Part shown: positions 57,573-64,000 of the stretch, piece after piece | Position numbering within the stretch: the stretch's first letter is position 1 | Layout of the letters: every line of letters begins with the position of its first letter | The notes under the pieces: generated by a model | Seen by the model: the letters and a program-made list of their open reading frames with translations, nothing else | Databases searched by the model: none | What the model was told of the DNA's origin: nothing | Assembly (NCBI GenBank): GCA_015832175.1 | Contig: WJXW01000002.1 | Location: 3,844,001-3,908,000 of the forward strand | Length of the DNA stretch: 64,000 bases | Direction: 5' to 3' | Origin: Paraphaeosphaeria minitans | Lineage: Eukaryota; Ascomycota; Dothideomycetes; Pleosporales; Didymosphaeriaceae | Translations under genes and position numbers: made by a program

Positions 57573-57814
57573 AGTTAGTGGATAGGAGAGAGGAACTATC
57601 TGTCATTTAGCGTTTTGTTTCTTGTGTCTAGATTGGATTGGATACCCGGTATGTGGTTTGGATGGTGGGCCTGCGCATAATGCCTCTCTGGCTAGCAAAA
57701 TTCGAAGGGCAGTGGGAATTGCGGGCTTGTACAGCCTCCTACATAATTTCATGAGCAAGTACCGACAACTTCAACGTCAACTTTTCCACTGCCCCGTCTC
57801 TTCACGTCTCCATC

Positions 57815-58808
57815 CTACTCGTTCGTCCACTCGGGCTTCTTTTTTTCTGCAAACGCCGTCATCCCAATCGTCTGGTCCTTGCTTCCAAACAGCCCGTGGA
57901 ATATCCGTCGCTCGAACTCTACGCCGTCCCGCACACCGAGCTCCTGGCTCTTGTTCACCACCTCCTTGCACGCCTTGACCGTAATTTGGCTGTAACTCGC
58001 GATCTTCTCCGCAGTGGTGAGGGCGGCCTCAACTGTCTCCTCGGGCGTCTCGAATACCCGCGCCGCAAGACCCCACTCGCCCGCCTGCTTTGCGCTAATG
58101 TTGTCCCCTGTGAGGATAATCTCCATAGCGCGTGACTTTCCGATGGCGCGGGTGAGACGCTGGCTACCTCCACCGCCGGGGATGGTGCCGAGTTTGACCT
58201 CAGGTTGTCCGAACGTAGCCTTGGGCCCGGCGTAGATGATATCGGTCATCATAGCGAGCTCGCAGCCGCCGCCGAGGGCGTAGCCGTTGACTGCGGCGAT
58301 GAGGGGTTTCTTGAGGAAGGTGACGAGCTCGGACCAGTTCTCGATGAAGTCGTTCCCGTAGGAGGTGCTGAAGGTGAGGTCCTTCATTTCTTTGATATCG
58401 GCGCCGGCGGCGAATGCGCGGTCGGAGCCGGTGAGAACGATGGCGCCGATGGACTTGTCGACTTGGTAGTCGCGGAGGGCGGCATTGAGCTCGAGGATGA
58501 GTGGCGTGCAAAGGGCGTTGAGGGCTTTTGGGCGATTCAGTTGGACTTTGAGCAGTTAGTGACCGTAGGTTGGATATTTGGGAGGAAAATCTGAGACTTA
58601 TGGGAAGACGAAGGCAAGAAGAGAAGATATTAAGGTGAATTGGTTCTGAAAAGTGGTCGAGGGGGAACTCACTGAAGCCTACACCGGGTTTTGGTGACGA
58701 GACGAGAATATGCTCATATGGCTTTCCGGCGGAGTAGTTGCGGGCGAACTGGAAGCCACATGCGGGCGCACGGGTGGCTGCCCTGATGGATGATCTCAAT
58801 GCCTGCAT
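57815..58808 (-). CDS. Enoyl-CoA hydratase, mitochondrial
   Basis: Crotonase-fold enzyme hydrating 2-enoyl-CoA in mitochondrial beta-oxidation (ECHS1 type). Exons 58673-58808 and 57815-58545 encode 288 residues; the 127-nt intron has a GTGAGT donor. The N-terminus MQALRSSIRAATRAPACGFQFARNYS is Arg/Ser/Ala-rich without acidic residues, so it looks like a mitochondrial presequence. The core has QLNRPKALNAL, then GSDRAFAAGADIKEMKDL (first oxyanion-hole and CoA-binding loop). KPLIAAVNGYALGGGCELAMMTDIIYA contains the catalytic Glu, and FGQPEVKLGTIPGGGGSQRL contains the second catalytic Glu region. The C-terminus MTAFAEKKKPEWTNE matches the family. The assigned ATG sits about 390 bp from the divergent RER1 start. 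Confidence 0.93.
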
Positions 58809-59197
58809 TGTTAGATGTGTGGTTTCTGGCGCCCAGGTGAAGGGCAGAAACTCTAGCAAGACGGAGAGAGTGTATCGAAGTTACATCTCGAGTGGAGCTA
58901 CAATGACATACGGTAGCTAGCGGTTGACCTCGGCTCGCCTGGAATGTATTCCCGGCGCGAACCGCTGGACGAAGATGGGAAAGCGCACAGGCGCACCTTC
59001 CCCTTGGCACGGGCCACGTTCCTAACCCCGGTAGACTAGGGCTGGAATCTTTCGCGGAGGCAACCGCAGCCTAGCGACACGCAACACATTGACACTTTCC
59101 CTCGACGCCCCAGTAACAAACTGTCCTCTCCTCGGTCTCCCTTTGCGATTCCCCGCGCATCTGTTCGCCGCTGTACTCACATCACCGCGCCGCCACC
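58809..59197. promoter_or_regulatory. Divergent promoter region enoyl-CoA hydratase / RER1
   Basis: About 390 bp between two divergent starts; a shared promoter is expected. I saw no assignable factor site. Confidence 0.4.
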
Positions 59198-60042
59198 ATG
59201 GACGCCCCCGAGCCCGATACCCCTTTCTCGGCCGTCACAGCGCAGACGACAAAGTACGGAAGGGTGCGTGAACCGCCGTCTCGCTGGAAGTGGTCCTCGC
59301 GGCCTATTGCTATTGCCTATTGCCAGACTCATTCGGTTGCAATGCGCTGCTTCTGCGAGAGACATGCGAAGAAATAGTTATTGACACACGGCAGATATTC
59401 CAATCCTACCTTGATAAATCGACACCCTTCACCACATACCGATGGGTCGGTACCGGTGTCTTGTTTTTGCTTTTCGCATTACGAATCTTTATCGCGGAGG
59501 GGTGGTACATCGGTAGGCGCATCCATCTTCGATCCTCCGTACCCGTAGTTTGGCTACGTGGATAGAGGATGGAATAGCTCTGTTGGGATCTGAGACTAAC
59601 ATTCGTCAGTCGCATATTCGCTCGGCATTTACCTCCTAAATCTCTTCCTTGCTTTCATATCGCCGAAGTTCGACCCTTCGCTGGAGCAGGATGAGGGCAT
59701 GGAGGACGGCAACGCGGGAGGTCTGCCTACCAAGGCGGACGACGAGTTCCGGCCATTTGTGCGCCGCCTGCCAGAGTTCAAGTTCTGGTACTCGACCACG
59801 AAAGCGATCTCCATTGGTTTCATGTGCAGTTGGTTCGAGGTCTTCAACCTGCCTGTATTCTGGCCGGTTCTCGTGGTCTACTGGCTGATCCTGTTCGGCT
59901 TAACCAGTATGTACCCATCGCATGATGTAATACATACTCTGGCTAACTTCCAACAGTGCGCCGACAAATCCAGCACATGATCAAGTACCGCTACGTTCCC
60001 TTCACCGTCGGCAAGACGCGCTACCCCGGCGCCGCGAAATAA
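59198..60042 (+). CDS. RER1: Golgi-ER retrieval receptor Rer1
   Basis: Four-span membrane protein of the cis-Golgi that returns escaped ER membrane proteins in COPI vesicles. Four exons (59198-59263, 59395-59512, 59610-59906, 59957-60042) encode 188 residues. The start is [13 protein letters not shown]. Family signatures are [53 protein letters not shown] in pieces, the acidic loop, then [17 protein letters not shown] and [21 protein letters not shown]. The tail [19 protein letters not shown] followed by TRYPGAAK is the diagnostic Rer1 C-terminus. All three introns have normal GT-AG borders and keep the frame. Confidence 0.95.
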
Positions 60043-60935
60043 GCCCCGCTTCTTTTTCCGCCTACGTTTGTTCACCCTCAGAATACTACGGCTTGGATGA
60101 ACCTTGGGCAACCATCTTTGTAAAACAATAGACTTGTTGTCGTTTCGATACATTGGCGACACTTGGTCGCTCTAGGGACGAAATGGACGGGTTGGGAGGC
60201 AAGGTGTCTAGGATGAAAATGCATGATGCATGGCCGGACTTGATTGTACGCGTAGTTCTAGGGGCACGTGCAAGTGGTTCTAAATATTTAACTCGGGGCC
60301 GACAGTGAGGAGAATTCGATTCGTCATGTCACATTGTTGTATGTGGTCTTGAATGGAGAATGCGATCGGGTTGACATGTTGTAATGGTTTATTCCAAGTT
60401 GCAATGACTTGTTGGTCCCCACTTTTAGGCCTAGGCGTACGGATCTGCCTACGGATATTACAGTGCAATGTCTCGCAAGGACTTGTCAACTTGGCATTTG
60501 GTCGTGGTCGAGTAATACTACGGGTTTCAGTCTGTTGTGCTCCCACGGACTCAAGTACTGCTTCTCATCCAAAATAGATAAGTACCTTCAACTCGTATTT
60601 CGCAAATCGAGAGCCAGCATGAACCTCTCGACAGTCGTACCCAAGGAGGGGATACCTCCGACCGCCTGTGTATAAAGTGGTCGTTCGGCGGTGGCTGCTG
60701 CTCATTGGCTGTCGTGGTCGGAGGCAATCACTGCCAAGACCGGTCGTTTACTAAGAATCCCGGCAGCTTCACCTCGTAATACAGCAGCTGCCTTCGAGCT
60801 CAGCATCAACACCGCCTTTACACCCCGCACCGGCGACTCATCGCCCGCCACGCTCTCTGAAGCACCGCCTATATCTACTGCTTTATCCCGACTTTATCTT
60901 CCACCCCGCATCAATCTTCGCCGCACCCCGCCACC
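60043..60935. other. Intergenic: RER1 3' region and RPT5 promoter
   Basis: About 890 bp between two plus-strand genes; the last 250 bp should hold the RPT5 promoter and leader. No gene was supported. Confidence 0.4.
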
Positions 60936-62502
60936 ATGTCAACGCTAGAGGACCTCGATGACCTCGAGCGCGAGCAGAAGGAGGAGAAGAGAGACGAGAA
61001 GAAGGACGGAGACGATGGCAAGGATGGCAAGAAGGCCGATGGAGACGCCGACATGAAGGACACGGAGCCGGAGGAGGAGGTGCTGGATGACGAGATCCTC
61101 AACCTGGCCACACGAGACATTGTCGCGCGGAAGCGGCTGCTGGAGAACGACATGCGGATAATGAAGAGCGAATTCCAGCGGTTGTCGCACGAGAAGGCGT
61201 CTATGAACGAGAAGATCAAGGACAACCTGGAGAAGATCGAGAACAACAGGTACGCCGACCGGCCACCATGGGCTTTGCCGTTTGCGCACGGTTCTACCGC
61301 ATTTGACATGGCTAACTAATTATAGGCAACTCCCATACCTCGTCGGAAACGTCGTCGAGATATTAGATCTCGATGTCTCAGAGGAGGCAGCAGAAGAGGG
61401 TGCAAACATCGACCTGGACGCCACCCGCGTGGGCAAGTCGGCCGTCATCAAGACATCGACACGGCAAACCATCTTCCTCCCGCTCATCGGCCTCGTCGAC
61501 CACGAGAAGCTCAAGCCAGGTGATCTGATTGGTGTGAATAAGGACTCCTACCTCGTTCTGGACACACTTCCCGCCGAGTATGACAGCAGAGTGAAGGCTA
61601 TGGAGGTTGACGAGAAGCCTACGGAGAAGTACACAGACGTCGGTGGTCTAGACAAGCAGATTGAGGAGCTCGTGGAGGCTGTCGTGTGGCCGATGAAGGA
61701 GGCCGAGCGGTTCAAGAAGATCGGTATCAAGGCGCCCAAAGGTACATACATTCTCACTTCCCCATGCCAGAGCACCACACTGACGGTCTACAGGTGCGCT
61801 CATGTACGGACCTCCCGGTACCGGCAAGACCCTTCTCGCCCGTGCTTGCGCTGCGCAGACAGATGCCACCTTCCTGAAGCTCGCCGGTCCTCAACTCGTA
61901 CAGATGTTCATAGGAGATGGTGCGAAGCTGGTCCGCGACTGTTTTGCGCTTGCAAAGGAGAAGGCACCCTCGATCATCTTTATCGACGAGCTGGACGCTG
62001 TCGGCACGAAGCGTTTTGATTCGGAGAAGTCTGGAGACCGCGAAGTGCAGCGAACCATGTTGGAGCTGCTGAACCAGCTTGACGGTTTCGCATCCGACGA
62101 CCGTGTGAAGGTGCTCGCAGCCACGAACCGTGTCGACGTCCTTGATCCTGCCTTGCTCCGATCAGGTCGTCTGGACAGGAAGATCGAGTTCCCGCTCCCT
62201 AATGAAGAGGCGCGAGCTCAGATTCTGCGCATTCACTCGCGGAAAATGACGGTGGATGATGCCGTCAACTGGCCAGAGCTGGCCCGCAGTACCGACGAGT
62301 TCGGTGGTGCGCAGCTCAAGGCCGTGTGCGTCGAGGCAGGCATGATTGCGCTCCGCTCGGGACAGCAGAAGATCAGCCACGAGCATTACGTCGACGCCAT
62401 ATCAGAAGTGCAGGTAAGCCGAAGCACTCCCGCCCCGCACTTGACACCATGGCTAACCGTCTCCAGGCCAAGAAGAAGGACACGGTCAATTTCTACGCGT
62501 AG
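60936..62502 (+). CDS. RPT5: 26S proteasome regulatory ATPase Rpt5
   Basis: AAA ATPase of the 19S base that unfolds ubiquitinated substrates and opens the 20S gate. Four exons (60936-61249, 61326-61741, 61794-62413, 62467-62502) encode 461 residues. The N-terminus is acidic/Lys-rich, followed by a coiled coil (about 60-105). The OB-fold region has [16 protein letters not shown] and [23 protein letters not shown]. The AAA domain contains [19 protein letters not shown], Walker [12 protein letters not shown] (its start split off by an intron), Walker [15 protein letters not shown], the second region of homology [20 protein letters not shown], and [19 protein letters not shown]. The C-terminus ends VNFYA, an HbYX motif (Phe-Tyr-Ala) as in Rpt5, which docks into the 20S alpha ring and distinguishes it from other Rpt subunits. 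Confidence 0.96.
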
Positions 62503-63357
62503 TGGGACAGAGTGGATAGACAGCGCGTTGCAAGTGCGGGCAGCGTATGTATGCGGCCGCCCTGTAATACTAGGTAGAAATAAATCACGACCATGTCCAC
62601 GTCCAGCATCGCTTCCGAGGGTGCACATGGATGGGGTTTTTCGGAGGTGTTCCTGCGTGCACACAGAGTAGACTACCTATGCAACGGCCTCACGACACAT
62701 GGACCTGTCGATCTTGGCCTGCTGTTGGAGGCTCGAGGCGATCAGCGCACCTCATTGTGTTTCATGGCTCCCACGGTCTGGTTGTAAGGCTTAATGCAGG
62801 TCACGACCCGCTCGTTATCAGATGTAGACGCTGCGTTGTTGCACGCCTCGCTCGTGGCGCTGCTGATTGGCTGCAGTCTAAACAACGAACATGCCCCGAA
62901 CGCATCCCCAGGACCTCAACACCAGCCTCAGCTTACCACGAGGAAAAACAATGCCCCGTGATAGGCCCAAGCGCCCGCCTCGTCGTCTCGCAGCAATGGC
63001 GTCTGGAGAGACTCTCGGTCCCTTGGGCCCTGCATAACCGCTCAAAGCGAGCTGGAACCGCTCCATTTCGCCCCGACCAACTCTGCGTGCGGGCCAGCAC
63101 CGCATGCGCCTCATTCAATTGGCTGAGACACGGGCTTGAGGAGGGCGATTTACTTGTCGACCCTATGCGCGAGGCCTAGCATCAGGTGGAGGGGCAGAAT
63201 GACGAACCGAAGTCGGAACGCTGGGTGGAACTGGCGGGCATCCTTCCATAGGTATAACAGATGCATCCGCGTGTCATTTTCGTCTCTTTTCTGGCTACGC
63301 CTCCTTCTTTTTCTCGTGCGTTCTCCTAGTTCTTTCTGAACCTTTGTAGCCGCAGCT
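62503..63357. other. Intergenic: RPT5 3' region and BTA1 promoter
   Basis: About 850 bp between two plus-strand genes; no gene was supported. The 80 bp before 63358 are pyrimidine-rich, as in the other promoters here. Confidence 0.4.
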
Positions 63358-64000
63358 ATGCTCGGCCTTTCAACATTGCTCGCGAGGGACCCCTTCAACT
63401 TGCCCGTCCTGGCTGTGGGTCTGCTGAGCGTCTTTGTGCTCGCTACCTTTGCCATTGCATTCAAGCCCAAGGGCGAGGCGAGTACCTCCCAGGCGTATCT
63501 GAAGTTTGCGTATGCGTGCTTTTTGAAGCCGCATACGGGTGATAGCAACGGTGACCAACAAGATGCTTTGGTAAATTGCTGGATTTCTGAACAGGATCAT
63601 AGCTAAAATGAAACAGGAAAGCTTCTACAAGGCCCAGGCGGACGTGTACGATGCTACGCGCACGCGACTGCTGAGAGGTCGCGAGGATATGCTGGGTTTG
63701 GTGGCAGCGCAGTTAAAGCACCGCTGTGAAGCTGGATTAATATCTCAGAGACCAGTATGGGTAGACGTGAGTAAATCGGTGGTGGCTTTTTCTATAATAC
63801 TGACAGCAACAGATTGGCGGCGGGACCGGTCACAAGTGAGCACCAGAAGGCCGCTGGCTGACCAGACCGAATTGATCTTGTGTAGTGTCGAACAGATGGG
63901 CAGGTTCGTTTCTGTCCCAGAATTCTTCCGTTCGGTTTGTACGTCTTCCTCTCTCTTCAGCTTGTCCAAGCTAAAACTCCTCCAGACGTCGTCGACCTTT
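63358..64000 (+). CDS. BTA1: Betaine lipid synthase Bta1 (DGTS synthase), 5' part
   Basis: Enzyme making diacylglyceryl-trimethylhomoserine from SAM and diacylglycerol, a phosphorus-free substitute for phosphatidylcholine. Visible exons are 63358-63570, 63617-63766, 63813-63835 and 63896-63943 or so. A last intron (GTACGT...CTCCAG) leads into VVDL at the window edge. The N-terminus has a membrane anchor (about 13-34, LPVLAVGLLSVFVLATFAIAF). Conserved segments follow: SFYKAQADVYDATRTRLLRGREDMLGLVAAQL, then the SAM-binding motif WVDIGGGTGHNVEQM and VPEFFRSVYVVDL. This is the methyltransferase-like (BtaB-type) half of fungal Bta1; the BtaA-type half would follow beyond the window. If only the methyltransferase half were present downstream, a stand-alone lipid methyltransferase would be the alternative. 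Confidence 0.85.

Noticed and set aside
1..64000. Secondary-metabolite cluster, transposon or viral insertion
   Set aside because: No PKS/NRPS/terpene enzymes, transposase, reverse transcriptase, integrase or capsid-like ORFs were seen, and no long terminal or inverted repeats.

Overview
The window looks like nuclear DNA of a filamentous ascomycete (Pezizomycotina; gene content and protein sequence suggest Dothideomycetes, but this is inference). The reasons are compact, intron-containing genes with 40-100 nt introns, GT...CTRAY...AG splice signals, moderately GC-rich DNA, and best family matches to fungal housekeeping proteins such as Atg11, Rad9, Csm3/Swi3, Ski2, Hpr1 and Bta1. I found no bacterial, viral, CRISPR or intact transposon signal.

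Left part (1-15.7 kb): the 5' end of the DEAD-box helicase gene DBP2 (minus, cut by the window edge), the bifunctional thiamine gene THI20 (minus), an F-box/LRR-like protein (minus), the checkpoint clamp gene RAD9 (plus), a PWWP-like + BTB protein (minus), signal peptidase SEC11 (plus), an intron-containing tRNA-Gly(CCC) (minus), the HMG-box gene NHP6 (minus, with a GC-AG intron), a repeat-filled 2.4 kb spacer, and a CENP-H kinetochore subunit (minus).

Middle (15.9-34 kb): a dense housekeeping block holding ATG11 (plus), an importin NMD5/SXM1 (minus), the exosome cofactor SKI2 (minus), the fork-protection factor CSM3 (minus), and the THO subunit HPR1 (plus), which is divergent from CSM3.

34-46 kb: a gene-poor island of about 12 kb whose only convincing gene is a homeobox regulator (37.7-39.3 kb), related in its homeodomain to the Htf1/Hox2 conidiation regulators. 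It has 3.6 kb of apparently non-coding DNA upstream and 6.6 kb downstream. The downstream part carries microsatellites and a seven-copy 74-bp minisatellite.

Right part (46-64 kb): eIF4G (plus), a small glycine-rich LEA-like protein (plus), a ferric-reductase-like membrane oxidoreductase (minus), a single-pass membrane protein with a duplicated Cys-rich GCC motif (plus), mitochondrial enoyl-CoA hydratase (minus), RER1 (plus), proteasome ATPase RPT5 (plus), and the 5' part of the betaine-lipid synthase BTA1 (plus, cut by the window edge).

Most genes are unrelated housekeeping functions, with no operon or biosynthetic cluster logic. Several act in RNA handling (DBP2, SKI2, HPR1, eIF4G) or chromosome maintenance (RAD9, CSM3, CENP-H, NHP6), but nothing in the sequence links them functionally. 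I did not find a convincing new biological system. The items most worth checking are the splice-dependent Atg11 C-terminus, a stop-free 240-nt possible intron in eIF4G, the homeobox island with its minisatellite, the PWWP-like/BTB fusion, and the Cys-rich membrane protein. Splice sites were read by eye. Where I quote protein lengths, the proposed exons sum to a multiple of three and keep the family motifs in frame.
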